A stretch of DNA of 64,000 nt from Streptomyces sp. MMBL 11-1 (GCF_028622875.1 NZ_CP117710.1:248001-312000), one strand, 5' to 3'. Numbered from the stretch's first letter, positions 1 through 8,851 are shown. Notes: generated by a model not told the origin, from the letters alone. Numbers and translations: made by a program.

Positions 1-297
1 GCAACCACCCTGGGGGCGCTCGCCGCCCGCCTCTCCCGTAACCGCCCCGCCGCCGAGCTCGACTTCGCTCGCGCCCTGCGCGCCCACACCCTCGAAGAGC
101 TGCTCCCCCGTCTGCGCCCCCTGCTCCAGCAGGCCTCCGGTCTCAGCCTCGACTTCAGCCTTATGGCCCGCGACTTCTACACCCTCCAGTCCCCCGGCGG
201 ACCCCACGCGGTCGGCCAGGGGTGGGCGCACGCCTTCACCGAGGCCAAGGCCCGCGCCCGCCGCACCCACTCCACAGGAAAGGCCGATCCGGCATGA
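1..297 (+). CDS. cse2: Type I-E Cascade small subunit Cse2/CasB, 3' end only
   Basis: The reading frame is open from the window edge to TGA at 295-297 and encodes the last 98 residues. The segment is helical and Arg/Leu-rich (RALRAHTLEELLPRLRPLLQ, then DFYTLQSP), like the C-terminal half of Cse2. In the I-E Cascade complex this subunit is present as a dimer that stabilises crRNA and the displaced strand. The identification rests mainly on position: its stop overlaps the cas7e start (ATGA at 294-297), which is the normal cse2-cas7e order. The start and upstream cas3/cse1 lie outside the window. Confidence 0.82.
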   Translation, partial: ATTLGALAARLSRNRPAAELDFARALRAHTLEELLPRLRPLLQQASGLSLDFSLMARDFYTLQSPGGPHAVGQGWAHAFTEAKARARRTHSTGKADPA

Positions 298-1472
298 GCA
301 TCCACCTGGCCCTCCACGCCCTGCACACCCTGCCGCCCAGCAACGCCAACCGGGACGAGCTCGGCTCTCCCAAGACCGCCCTGTACGGCGGGGTCCCCCG
401 GGCCCGGATCTCCTCGCAGTCCTTGAAGCGGGCGATGCGCACCCACTTCTCCACTGCGGGCCTGGTCCCGGCCCAGGACCTGTCGGTCCGTACCCGGCAG
501 GGCATCGGCCAGCTGGCGACCACCATCACGCAGCGCCGCCCCGACCTGGACGGCGAGCAGGCGGCTGCCCTCGCCGAGAAGGTCCTGGTGTTCGCCACCG
601 GAGCCAGCGTCGACGCTGCCTCAGTACGCCGCAAGACCACCGCCGGGGGTGCGCCGGTCACCCGGGAAACCCTCTTCCTCGGGCTCCGGCAGATCGGCCG
701 GCTCGCCGACCTCGCCGTGCAGGGCGCGGACGACATCACCGCGTTCCTGAAGACGAGGGCGAACGCGACCGCGGTCAAGGAAGCCGCCGCCTCCCGCGAC
801 GCGGTCGACATCGCCCTGTTCGGCCGCATGATCGCCACCGGCGACGACCTCACCCTGGACGCCGCCGTCCAGGTCTCCCAGGCCATCGCCGTCCACCGCA
901 GCTCGGCCGAAGTCGATTTCTTCACCGCCGTCGACGACCTCGCCACCAAAGGCGACAACGGGGCGGGCATGGTGGGGCAGCGAGAGTTCCTCTCCGCAAC
1001 CTTCTACCGGTACGCGGCACTCACCGGGCCCGACCTGGCCGCCAACCTCACCGACTACGCCGGCACCATGGACGTCGGCCAGGTGACGGCCGCCTTCATC
1101 CGGGCCTTCGCCGAGACCGTCCCCACCGGGCACATCACCTCCTACGCCCACACCACCCGCCCCGACGTCCTGATCGCTACCGTCACCGGCAGCCCCCTCA
1201 GCCACATCGGCGCCTTCGAGACCCCGGTCGAGACATCGACCGGAGGACACCTCACCACCGCCGCCGCGCGCCTGGCCGAACACATCCAGGCCACCGACAC
1301 CGCCTACGGCGACCCCGCCGCCCGCTCCTGGCTCCTCACCCTCAACCCCCACGCCACCGAACCCCTCCACGCCACGGCCACCCGCCTCACCAACCTCACC
1401 GAACTCGCCGAGGCGGCCGCAGGTGAACTCGCCCGCCGCACCCGGGAGAAGACCCTCAAGGAGCAGGCGTGA
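294..1472 (+). CDS. cas7e: Type I-E Cascade backbone protein Cas7e (CasC/Cse4)
   Basis: This 392-residue protein is full length for Cas7e, whose six copies form the crRNA-binding backbone of Cascade. The N-terminus has the family signature: LHALHTLPPSNANRDELGSPK, then GGVPRARISSQSLKRAMR. Later diagnostic segments are GQREFLSATFYRYAAL and the region around ETVPTGHITSYAHTTRPD. The ATG at 294 follows a GAAAGG-type ribosome site and overlaps the cse2 stop. Its own stop overlaps the cas5e start by four bases, so the operon looks translationally coupled. No defect is visible in this gene. Confidence 0.96.
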   Translation: MSIHLALHALHTLPPSNANRDELGSPKTALYGGVPRARISSQSLKRAMRTHFSTAGLVPAQDLSVRTRQGIGQLATTITQRRPDLDGEQAAALAEKVLVFATGASVDAASVRRKTTAGGAPVTRETLFLGLRQIGRLADLAVQGADDITAFLKTRANATAVKEAAASRDAVDIALFGRMIATGDDLTLDAAVQVSQAIAVHRSSAEVDFFTAVDDLATKGDNGAGMVGQREFLSATFYRYAALTGPDLAANLTDYAGTMDVGQVTAAFIRAFAETVPTGHITSYAHTTRPDVLIATVTGSPLSHIGAFETPVETSTGGHLTTAAARLAEHIQATDTAYGDPAARSWLLTLNPHATEPLHATATRLTNLTELAEAAAGELARRTREKTLKEQA

Positions 1473-2176
1473 GCGTCCTCGTCCTCGTGCTGGCCGGACC
1501 CATGCAGTCCTGGGGAAGCAGCAGCCGCCACGCCTTCCGCGACACCGACCCCCACCCCACCAAGTCCGCCGTCATCGGCATGCTCGGCTCCGCGACCGGA
1601 CTGGCCCGCACTGACGTCTCCGGACTGGCCGAACTCGCCGCCCTCACCTTCGCCGTACGCACCGACCAGCCCGGGACCCGCCTCCGCGACTTCCACACCA
1701 CCCACGCCCCCTCCGGGAAGGCGATGCCCCTGTCGAACCGGTTCTACCTCGCCGACGCCGTCTTCACCGCCGCCCTCGCCGGCCCCGCCCCCCTGCTGGA
1801 ACGCCTCCACCGGGCCTTGCTCAACCCGGCCCACCCCCTGTTCCTCGGACGCCGTTCCTGCCCCCCGGCCCGGCCCCCCGCCCACAGCCTCCACCCCGAG
1901 GCCACCGACCCCGTCACCGTCCTGGAGACACTGCCCTGGCAGGCCGCCGACTGGTACCAGCACCGGCACCCCCGCCACCGGATGCGACTGCACCACGACA
2001 CCGACCCGGCCAACCCGGCCGCCCGCCTCCACGCTGACCAGCCCGCCGACTTCACTCCCGGCCACCGCCGCCACCACGCCCGCCCGGTCGCCACCCGCAC
2101 ACTCCCCCCGCCCCCGGCGGCAGGAGAGCGGCCCGGCCCCCTGGACTTCTTCGACGCCCTGGACGGTCTCGCGTGA
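1469..2176 (+). CDS. cas5e: Type I-E Cas5e (CasD)
   Basis: This 235-residue protein caps the 5' handle of the crRNA in Cascade. The start (VLVLVLAGPMQSWGSSSRHA) followed by the DTDPHPTKSAVIGMLGSATG segment is characteristic of Cas5e, as are HPLFLGRRSCPPARP near residue 125 and the WYQHRHPRHR segment. The GTG start at 1469 overlaps the cas7e stop by four bases. The stop at 2176 overlaps the GTG of cas6e in the same way. The gene is intact and of normal length. Confidence 0.95.
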   Translation: MSVLVLVLAGPMQSWGSSSRHAFRDTDPHPTKSAVIGMLGSATGLARTDVSGLAELAALTFAVRTDQPGTRLRDFHTTHAPSGKAMPLSNRFYLADAVFTAALAGPAPLLERLHRALLNPAHPLFLGRRSCPPARPPAHSLHPEATDPVTVLETLPWQAADWYQHRHPRHRMRLHHDTDPANPAARLHADQPADFTPGHRRHHARPVATRTLPPPPAAGERPGPLDFFDALDGLA

Positions 2177-2884
2177 CGCACCTGACCCGATGCCACCTCA
2201 ACCCCGCCCGGAGCCGACTCACCTCTACCCCCCCAGCGCCTCCACGCCGCCGTCGCAGCCGCGTTCCCCCCGCCACCGGCCGCCACAGGACCCGGCAACC
2301 GGGTCCTGTGGCGACTGGACGAAACCCGCCAGCCCCACCGCCAGAGCACCCTGCTCATCGTCAGCCCCTCGCCCCCCGACCTGACCCACGTCATCGAACA
2401 GGCCGGATGGCCCAGCCTGAACACACCGAGCCACACCGGATGGGAAACCCGCCCCTACACCCCGCTCCTCAACGCGCTGCGCCCCGGCACCCTGATGCGT
2501 TTCCGCCTCACCGCCAACCCGACCAAGGCCGCCTTCCGCCGCGGCAGGCGAGGCATCCGCACCGCCGCGGCCACACCCGCGGACCAGATCCAGTGGCTCC
2601 TCCAACGCGCACCCGGGGCCGGATTCACCCTCTCCCAGCGCCACGGCCAGCCCGACCTCACCGTGACTGACTGCCGGGTACTCGACTTCCCGCGCGGGCC
2701 CGCCGGACAGCCCGGGAACAACGTCCACCTGCACGCCGTCACCTACGAAGGCCACCTCCAGGTCACCGATCCCGACACTCTGCGCCACACCCTCACCCAC
2801 GGCCTCGGCCGCGCGAAGGGCTATGGGTGCGGGCTCCTCACCCTCGCACCCGGCCGGATCGCCCCTCACTCGCCGCAGGAATGA
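2173..2884 (+). pseudogene. cas6e: Type I-E crRNA endoribonuclease Cas6e, broken by a one-base frameshift
   Basis: Cas6e cleaves pre-crRNA repeats and stays bound to the 3' handle. Translation starts at GTG 2173 with the typical THLTRCHLNPARS segment. After the run of seven C bases at 2228-2234 the family-like sequence continues in another frame: QRLHAAVAAAF, then RVLWRLDE, TLMRFRLTANPTKA and the C-terminal GLGRAKGYGCGLLTLAP, the Gly-rich loop of Cas6e. Removing one C restores an uninterrupted 236-residue protein, the usual family length. As written, the in-frame product has almost no Cas6e sequence. The shift could be a real inactivating or phase-variable change or a homopolymer sequencing error. 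Confidence 0.85.
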
Positions 2885-3022
2885 GGCGCCCGGCCGCCGT
2901 GCCGGGACGAGGGCTCGGCACGGCGGACCCGGGCCCGGTGCGCGTACGCGGACAGCGATCACGTGCCACTTCGCGGAACTTCTGGTGATGTTCCTGCGCA
3001 ACGTGCCACGACCAGCATCCTG

Positions 3023-3040
3023 TTGACACCTATAGGGTGT
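3023..3040 (+). promoter_or_regulatory. Candidate promoter with overlapping inverted-repeat operator
   Basis: A TTGACA box at 3023-3028 overlaps a perfect inverted repeat, ACACC-TATAG-GGTGT (3026-3040). It lies about 55 bases before the GTG of the HTH-like gene at 3094. A repressor-type operator for that gene is the simplest reading. The -10 element (CATGTT, 17 bases on) is weak. Confidence 0.4.
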
Positions 3041-3093
3041 TCTGTCATGTTCTGTGGGCATATTGTGACGATCTCGATCAGGGAGGCGATCTC

Positions 3094-3774
3094 GTGCGAC
3101 GATCCGAGTACAACGAAGGCCAGGCCGCGAAGCGTCTGAAGGTGCCGGTGACAGCCTTCCGGTGGGGCCGGCACGCCGGGCTCGTCCCCGAGCCGGACCG
3201 CCCGCGCAGCCAGTGGTCAAGGGCGGCGGTCGAGGCGCTGGACGCCGTCGCCATCGCCGCTGCGATGCCCGCAGAGCCGATCTCCGGCAGTGCGGCGGCC
3301 GACCGGATCGCCGCCGCCCTCGGCACCCCCAACATCCCGGGCGCGAAAACCCGGGTGAGCGCATTCGTGGTGCGCCGGTTCGTCGACCGAGGCCTCCTGA
3401 CCGACCTGAGCGCCAACCCTGACGGAACGCTGCACCACCCCGCCCAGGTCGATCAGCTCTGCCGACGGCCCGACCTGGCCGAGCTGGTCGCCGCCGACGC
3501 CCCGGTCGGTCCCGACCAGGCCGCCGAACGCCTCCGGGTCCGCCGCGCCGACTTCGACCACATGGTCCGGCTCGGCTGGATCCGCTCCCCGCAGACCATC
3601 GAGGTCCGGTTCGGCACCAGCCGGGCCGGAGCCGTCAACGTCCCGCTCTACACCACCGCCTCCGTCGACGCGGTCATCCCCGCCCACCCCGAGATCGACT
3701 GGCACCTCCTGCGCACCGTGGGTAAAGGCCGACGCTCCCCACTCGCGTCGCTGCGCCCGGACTTGGCGAGCTGA
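3094..3774 (+). CDS. Protein with three helix-turn-helix-like units, function unknown
   Basis: This 226-residue protein contains three short segments resembling the MerR/excisionase type of helix-turn-helix: QAAKRLKVPVTAFRWGRHAG near the start, SAAADRIAAALG near residue 68, and QAAERLRVRRADFDHMVRLG near residue 140. They suggest a DNA-binding protein. I chose the GTG at 3094 because GGGAGG lies about eight bases upstream, although the frame is open further upstream. A perfect inverted repeat at 3026-3040 lies in front. The gene follows the cas genes where cas1 would be expected but has no similarity to Cas1. The function is inferred only from helix patterns. Confidence 0.6.
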   Translation: MRRSEYNEGQAAKRLKVPVTAFRWGRHAGLVPEPDRPRSQWSRAAVEALDAVAIAAAMPAEPISGSAAADRIAAALGTPNIPGAKTRVSAFVVRRFVDRGLLTDLSANPDGTLHHPAQVDQLCRRPDLAELVAADAPVGPDQAAERLRVRRADFDHMVRLGWIRSPQTIEVRFGTSRAGAVNVPLYTTASVDAVIPAHPEIDWHLLRTVGKGRRSPLASLRPDLAS

Positions 3775-3910
3775 ACCACGACCACCACCGCCCGACCACG
3801 GGGCATGCCCCTTCCCTCCTCCGACGAGGAGCCCGCGGCCCGGGCTGGTGTCCTCAACGGCGATAGCCCAGCGGGACGGACCCCGCGCCGCGGAAGGCCA
3901 GCGGGACATC

Positions 3911-4756
3911 TCACTTCTTCGGCAGGGCGCGCCTCGTTGCTGCCTCGACCGCAGCGACGGCCTCGTGCGGGACAGTGATGATGGTGCCGATGAGCTTGAT
4001 GGCCTTCAGGTAGGCGGCGTGCCGTTCGTGGGTATTGCCGGCGTCATCAAGAGCGGTGGTGAGCAGATGACGCGCTTGCTGGACGGCCCGCCGCTCGGCG
4101 GGTGCAAGGTAGTTGATACCGGCCTTCCGGGCGTGCTGGTCGGCCGCTTTCCAGGCGATCTCCAGTGCGATGACCCGGGCTGCGTAGTCGGTGGTGTTCG
4201 GAGCGGTACGGGCATCTCGGGCGGCATCGAGGGCGAGGATTAGCCGTTCGGTCTCGGGGGTGCCCACGTCGTTGAGAGCGGGTCGGTCGAGGACGGCAAG
4301 GATGTCGGTGGTGAAGGCGGCGTAGGCGTCGCGGACACCATCGTGACGCGCTTCGAGTTCAGCGCGCCGTTGACCCTCAAGCATGCGGCGGCGATGCCGG
4401 GCGCGAAGGCCGGCCGCGATGCAGGCCAGAAGCGCAAGGGCGATGATGCCGCCGAGTCCGGCGAGGAGAGGCGTCCACGGGACGTCTGGTCCGCTCGGCT
4501 CGGCGGGCGGACCGGAAGACGGCTTATCTACTGGCTCCTCCACCCCGGTGCCAGTGAAGGCGGCGAGTGCCTCTTCCGCCAGGCTGGCCACGAAGCCGGG
4601 GAAGAACACCCCCACGGTAAGGACGGCGGCGCCGACGAGCGTCGTCGCGGCGGCAGCGTACTCCTGCTTGATCCACATGGAGAACGCTCTGACGGACAGG
4701 ACCGTGACGGCGAGGCTGCCGATGATGGTCACGATCCACTGAAGCTGCTGGTGCAC
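3911..4756 (-). CDS. Membrane protein with cytoplasmic helical domain
   Basis: This 281-residue protein has hydrophobic segments at about residues 7-25 and 35-65, a Pro/Ser-rich linker, and a third strong membrane segment (PLLAGLGGIIALALLACIAAG) near residue 95. An Arg-rich stop-transfer sequence (RARHRRR) and a mostly helical hydrophilic C-terminal half follow. No enzymatic motif is visible. Membrane proteins of this form are common on Streptomyces plasmids. It stands alone, divergent from neighbours on its right, and convergent with the HTH-like gene at 3094. Confidence 0.7.
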   Translation of the reverse strand: MHQQLQWIVTIIGSLAVTVLSVRAFSMWIKQEYAAAATTLVGAAVLTVGVFFPGFVASLAEEALAAFTGTGVEEPVDKPSSGPPAEPSGPDVPWTPLLAGLGGIIALALLACIAAGLRARHRRRMLEGQRRAELEARHDGVRDAYAAFTTDILAVLDRPALNDVGTPETERLILALDAARDARTAPNTTDYAARVIALEIAWKAADQHARKAGINYLAPAERRAVQQARHLLTTALDDAGNTHERHAAYLKAIKLIGTIITVPHEAVAAVEAATRRALPKK

Positions 4757-4999
4757 CGACGGGGCCCTCCCGCTCGGAGCGGGCGTCTTGCCCGCGGGTG
4801 ATCCGACGGTGCGGCAGGGCGCCTGTGGACAGGATCAGAGCGGCGCGGTCAGATCGTGTGCCCGACGTGACCGTTCACGGCGGTGGGCGGATCTCACACC
4901 CGTTGGCGAAGCCGCCGAGAAGCTGGTCTGCGAGACCAGCCGCTCAGTCTGTGGGGTGCTTCGGTCTTCGCGGGCAGTGGAGGCCCTCGGCGTCAACAG

Positions 5000-5881
5000 C
5001 TAGGGCAGCCGGACGCGAACACGTGGATGCACCAGTCCCTCCGGAAGCCGTCGCTGGCCGCCGTCGAGGCTGATGTGCGGGCCTCCGCGGATGAAGGTTC
5101 TCGTGAACTGACGCCCTGTCGCTGGGCTGAGGGGTCTGATGCCTCGGATGTCGAGTTCATCGGGGGGAGTCGGCCAGAGCCGTGCCGCGAGACCGGCGTC
5201 TTCGAACGGGTGAGAGATATCCGTGTGGGGGTGGCTGAGCAGCTGGAGCTGGGCGACTCGACCGTTCGGCAGCCCGAATCCGAGGTGGGTCGCCTGTCCG
5301 GGTCCGCCGCCGGCAGGGTGATGGACATGAGGGAGCAGGAGTTGGTCGTCCGGGCCGGGTTCGCCGTCTCGGTCCGAGGCGTCAGGGTCGCAGACGGTCA
5401 TCCAGAGCGAGAGGTCTGACGGCATCTCTCCGGTGTCCCGCAGGCTGGGCAGCCAACTGTCGGGGAAGTCCCACGGCTGCCGCGATCGCTGCGGGGGCTC
5501 TGCGTATGCCGCCTGGGGGTGCGCGGATAGCAGCAGCGTCTTGACCGCCCAGCGGGCGAACGTGAAGACCTCCCACCCGGACAGCGGCCGCAGTTCGCCG
5601 AGGAGAGTGCGCACCGGGATCTTCGCGGGCTGTTCGAAGGTCGTGTTGAGCCAGTCGTTGCACTTCAGCCCGGCGGACGATTCCTGTCCGCAGACGGGCA
5701 GCATGAGCCGCGGCAACTGGGCGCGCTCGACGGCTCCGCTCGCGTACGGAGCCGGTACGCCGTTGACGAGCACGGTGAAGGGGCCCTGCCCGGCGAATCG
5801 CTTGAAGAACCAGCTCGGCAGGACATGCTCCCGGGGTGTCCGTACGGGAGCTCCGCACAGCAGGCAGTGAAGTGCGCTCAT
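5000..5881 (-). CDS. HNH-like zinc-binding protein of unknown role
   Basis: The N-terminus carries CLLCG (Cys6, Cys9) followed by REHVLPSWF, the C-x2-C ... E-H-x-x-P arrangement seen in some HNH-type nucleases. A second Cys region around VCGQESSAGLKCNDWLN (residues 63-80) resembles the second metal-binding half. The remainder is hydrophilic and unrecognised. I chose the ATG at 5881 because it places the CLLCG motif at the usual N-terminal position; an in-frame GTG at 5917 is possible and neither has a strong ribosome site. A nuclease activity is inferred from the motif only. Restriction or anti-phage defence would be one possible role. Confidence 0.6.
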   Translation of the reverse strand: MSALHCLLCGAPVRTPREHVLPSWFFKRFAGQGPFTVLVNGVPAPYASGAVERAQLPRLMLPVCGQESSAGLKCNDWLNTTFEQPAKIPVRTLLGELRPLSGWEVFTFARWAVKTLLLSAHPQAAYAEPPQRSRQPWDFPDSWLPSLRDTGEMPSDLSLWMTVCDPDASDRDGEPGPDDQLLLPHVHHPAGGGPGQATHLGFGLPNGRVAQLQLLSHPHTDISHPFEDAGLAARLWPTPPDELDIRGIRPLSPATGRQFTRTFIRGGPHISLDGGQRRLPEGLVHPRVRVRLP

Positions 5882-5968
5882 GGCAGGAGACAGTACGGCG
5901 CAGCACCCGGTGATCACATGCGGATATAGGGCCCCGCTGCCGGGCGAGAGCTCGGCTCCGCGGGGATC

Positions 5969-6556
5969 TCAGTCCACGTGCTGGGTGTGGCATCCGGTGT
6001 GACCCGGCGGGCCCGCGCTGCCGGTGAGGAGTTCGTCCACGGTGATCAGTTGTCGCGGGCTGATGTTGCGCCGTGCGAGGAGCAGTGCGGCGTCGTGGTA
6101 CTCCGGGCCGCCGGTGGAGGCGCAGGCGTCGGTCACGATCCAGGGCAGAAGGCCGCGGTGGTAGGCGGCGGTGGCCGTGTCGTAGACGCACGCGTCGGTG
6201 TCGATGCCGGCGAGGACCAGGTCCGTCCAGCCGGCGTTCTCGATGGTGGTGACGAACTCCGGGGTCAGGGCGCTGGAGCCGGGCTTGTCGATGATTGCGA
6301 CGGCGGACGATGCGTACGGGGCGAGTTCGTCCACGATCCGCTGCTCCTGGGGGGTCCTCAGCCGGGTCCACCCGGTCACGTGCTCGTACGGCGAGCCGGC
6401 GGGGTTGTAGAAGCGGGTGAAGACGACCGGGCGGCCGGTGGCTGACCAGGCGTGGACCAGGCGTTCGAGCTGCGGCACCGCGTGTTGGCTGTGCTCGTTG
6501 ATGAAGCCGGCCTGCGCGTCGACGATGACGAGGGCCGCGGTGTGGGGTGTCGACAT
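5969..6556 (-). CDS. Isochorismatase-family cysteine hydrolase
   Basis: This 195-residue protein matches the isochorismatase-like (nicotinamidase-type) fold. Asp13 lies in ALVIVDAQAGF, Lys91 in AIIDKPGSSAL, and the nucleophilic Cys123 in AGIDTDACVYDTA; these form the family catalytic triad. The substrate cannot be read from sequence; family members hydrolyse isochorismate, nicotinamide, ureas or carbamates. The start follows a GAGGAG ribosome site. It lies 30 bases downstream of the HTH regulator gene that ends at 6587, so the two probably form an operon and the regulator may control this hydrolase. Confidence 0.9.
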   Translation of the reverse strand: MSTPHTAALVIVDAQAGFINEHSQHAVPQLERLVHAWSATGRPVVFTRFYNPAGSPYEHVTGWTRLRTPQEQRIVDELAPYASSAVAIIDKPGSSALTPEFVTTIENAGWTDLVLAGIDTDACVYDTATAAYHRGLLPWIVTDACASTGGPEYHDAALLLARRNISPRQLITVDELLTGSAGPPGHTGCHTQHVD

Positions 6557-6586
6557 CCTGGAGGTCTCCTCGCTCGGGGTCGGTGG

Positions 6587-7756
6587 TCAGGTGTCGGAGT
6601 CGCGCAAAGCTTCCTGCGCCGCCCGGAGCCGGTCGGGCAGCTGGCTGGTCGCCAGGATCGCTTCCCTCATCAACTGGTGCTGCGCTGTCTCCTGCGGGCG
6701 GGCCGCTGTCAGCCGGGAGTAGGCGCCGCGCAGGAACCGCCAGCCGAAGTCCTTCGGCATGGCGGGGTCGCGGCCGGCTTCTATCTCGTCCAGGACGTGG
6801 GTGCTGAGGGCCCAGAGGGTCTGCACGTCCCGTTCGAGGGCGGCGACGGCGCTCATGGGCAGGGCCCGTTCCTGGGCGAGTGGGTGGTAGGCAACGCCGG
6901 ACCAGCCGGCCAGGCCGAGCGATACGGCGGGGCTGCCGAAGTCGATGACGTCCGGGTGGGCGAATCCCTCGCGCAGGAGCTGTCGTTCGACCTCGTCGCC
7001 CAGGCGCGCGGCCTTCTGCGGGTTCTGCCGGTCGACGAGGACCGAGGGAGTGGTGAGCAGTTGGAGCGCCGCATCCAGGTCGGTGCCCTTCCAGGGGGAG
7101 CTCTCCAGCAGGTAGGCCGACAGGACGTAGGACGGGGTGGTCGTCCACGGCGGCGTCCGTGCGGGATACAGCTCGCGGACGCGGTCGGCGGTCCATGTCA
7201 GGTCGGCGGTGGCGGTGCGGTAGCGCCAGGCCGCGAGTTCCCCGAGGGTTTCGACCCGGAGCCGTTGGACCAGGTGGGCGGTGACAACTCCGCAGTCGTA
7301 GATGTGGAGTTGCACGTCGGCGGTGGGGTGCGCTGCCGGGGTGGACCGGTGCCCCAAGCCGCCGGGCCCGGGTGCCTGCGGGGTGCCCGGGATTGCCTGG
7401 ACGGCCTCCCCGACGTACAAGGGGATGAATCTGTGGCTGACCACCGTGGCTGGGCCGAGGGCGGGCGGGCCCGTGGGGTGCGCCTCAAGGGGCTGCTTGT
7501 CCGAGGCCGGCACCTCCTCGCTCTCGGCGAGGGAGGCGTGGAAGGTCGCCAGCATTTCCGGCGTGCAGCGCAGCTGCATGGCGTCGAGCATCTCCGCCGT
7601 TTCGGGGAGGAGCTTGATGGCGGTGCCGTGCTTGCGCCACCTGGTGACGGTTTTCGGGTTGACCCCCAGCTGCTCCGCGTACACGCGGATAGGCAGTCTC
7701 ATCGCCTTTCCCAGGAGGGCCGCTTCTCGTCCGGTCCACTGCACCACGGCTGCCAT
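6587..7756 (-). CDS. Helix-turn-helix regulator with large C-terminal domain
   Basis: This 389-residue protein begins with MAAVVQWTGREAALLGKAMR and an XRE-like helix-turn-helix, IRVYAEQLGVNPKTVTRWRK (about residues 22-42). A linker is followed by a segment around RFIPLYVGEAVQAIPG and a helical C-terminal half with no recognised catalytic motif. Many Streptomyces regulators pair an N-terminal HTH with an unknown sensor domain of this size. The ATG at 7756 is supported by GGAGGGAG six bases upstream; upstream in-frame starts lack one. It is followed closely by the isochorismatase-family gene, probably in the same transcript. Confidence 0.8.
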   Translation of the reverse strand: MAAVVQWTGREAALLGKAMRLPIRVYAEQLGVNPKTVTRWRKHGTAIKLLPETAEMLDAMQLRCTPEMLATFHASLAESEEVPASDKQPLEAHPTGPPALGPATVVSHRFIPLYVGEAVQAIPGTPQAPGPGGLGHRSTPAAHPTADVQLHIYDCGVVTAHLVQRLRVETLGELAAWRYRTATADLTWTADRVRELYPARTPPWTTTPSYVLSAYLLESSPWKGTDLDAALQLLTTPSVLVDRQNPQKAARLGDEVERQLLREGFAHPDVIDFGSPAVSLGLAGWSGVAYHPLAQERALPMSAVAALERDVQTLWALSTHVLDEIEAGRDPAMPKDFGWRFLRGAYSRLTAARPQETAQHQLMREAILATSQLPDRLRAAQEALRDSDT

Positions 7757-7966
7757 TTGACACTCCCTCCGTAAGCGCGGGATGCACATTACGCGCCCAC
7801 GCCCACACCAGGCCCACATCGGGCCCACAGGCGGACCTCTCCGGGTGCGCCGCATGTCGGGAAGCTGGAGGCAGATTGCGATTCTGCTCAAATCTGTCGT
7901 CCGTGGAGAACCACCGTGAGAAGAAACGATTCCCCAGCCTGGTGGCCGGAAGGCCTCCGTGCTGGT

Positions 7967-8707
7967 TCAGACGTCGTAGGCGTACTCCGCGACGTACGCG
8001 GTGCTGTCCATGACGGTCTGCTCCACGCCGAGAACCTGTCCGTCCTCGGCGAAGGCGATGCGGTAGGCGTCCAGAAGGGTTCGACCGATGGGGATCTCGA
8101 GTCCGCTCGCGTCGGATCCGGCGGGTGTTCGCCCTCGGACCTCCTCCCGGATGTGCGCCGCGGTGAGACCGAGCTCTCGGAGGAGCGAGAACAGGTTTCC
8201 CGGCACGGATCCCCCGTCGGCCACATGGCCGATGGAGCTGCTGAAGGGCAGATACACGCGCACGAGTTTCACCGGCCGGCCATCGACGAGATAGCGGGAG
8301 TCGAAGGCTCGTACCTTCTCCTCGGGGTCAAGGCCCAGGACTTCGGCGACACGCGACGGTGGCGGCACTTCGGCAGTGGTCACCTGGTCGATGGTCACCG
8401 GACGCGTCTCGTCCGCCGGCCAGATTCTGGGGCCGTCCCCCCACTCCCCCAGGGCCCGGCGCGGCGAGCCATGGCGCCCGACGAACTGCAGGTCCTGCAC
8501 GTAGACGCCCGACCCGCGAAGCCCGGTGGCGAGGCCTTCGTTCTTGAGCAGCTGAAGCGCCTTCTGCACGGTCACGACGCTGGTCCCGTACTCCTTCGCG
8601 AGGGCTTCCTCGCCGGGAAGCCGCTCACCAGCACGGTAGCGGCCGGCAGCGATCGCAGCCCTGAGCAGGTCGGCGATGCGCGCGTGCTTGGGCTGCGCGT
8701 CGGTCAT
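7967..8707 (-). CDS. GntR-family regulator with UTRA effector domain
   Basis: The N-terminal 75 residues are a GntR winged helix: ARIADLLRAAIAAGRYRAGERL, then EEALAKEYGTSVVTVQKALQ and GSGVYVQD. The C-terminal part, residues 85-246, has the UTRA pattern, including RAFDSRYLVDGRPVKLVRVYLP and RTLLDAYRIAFAEDGQVLGV. GntR/UTRA proteins bind short palindromes and release them on ligand binding; on Streptomyces plasmids they commonly repress transfer genes (Kor type). This gene is divergent from the transfer-side gene at 9036. Three TTCCATATGGAA-like sites lie between them, which suggests it regulates itself and the rightward genes. Confidence 0.9.
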   Translation of the reverse strand: MTDAQPKHARIADLLRAAIAAGRYRAGERLPGEEALAKEYGTSVVTVQKALQLLKNEGLATGLRGSGVYVQDLQFVGRHGSPRRALGEWGDGPRIWPADETRPVTIDQVTTAEVPPPSRVAEVLGLDPEEKVRAFDSRYLVDGRPVKLVRVYLPFSSSIGHVADGGSVPGNLFSLLRELGLTAAHIREEVRGRTPAGSDASGLEIPIGRTLLDAYRIAFAEDGQVLGVEQTVMDSTAYVAEYAYDV

Positions 8708-8794
8708 GCATCTCCCTCGGCCTCATCTGTAGCGCCCTGATCGTACGGGGTGGCCAGGCCGAGCCGCTCCGCGCGGTAGGACCATCCACCCTAG

Positions 8795-8851
8795 TTCCAT
8801 ATGGGAAATTCTAAGTTCCATACAGAACCCCTTGATCTCCATATGGAACTT
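8795..8851. promoter_or_regulatory. Three-site operator array between divergent genes
   Basis: Three related sites occur in 57 bases: TTCCATATGGGAA at 8795-8807, AAGTTCCATACAGAA at 8813-8827, and CTCCATATGGAACTT at 8837-8851, the last in inverted orientation. The half-site is AGTTCCATA and the full sites are near-palindromes. They sit 90-145 bases upstream of the GntR gene and about 190 bases before the ATPase gene at 9036. The likely ligand is the adjacent GntR/UTRA protein. Confidence 0.7.

Noticed and set aside
2885..3093. Possible CRISPR array after cas6e
   Set aside because: No direct repeats with regular spacers are visible in this gap or elsewhere in the window.
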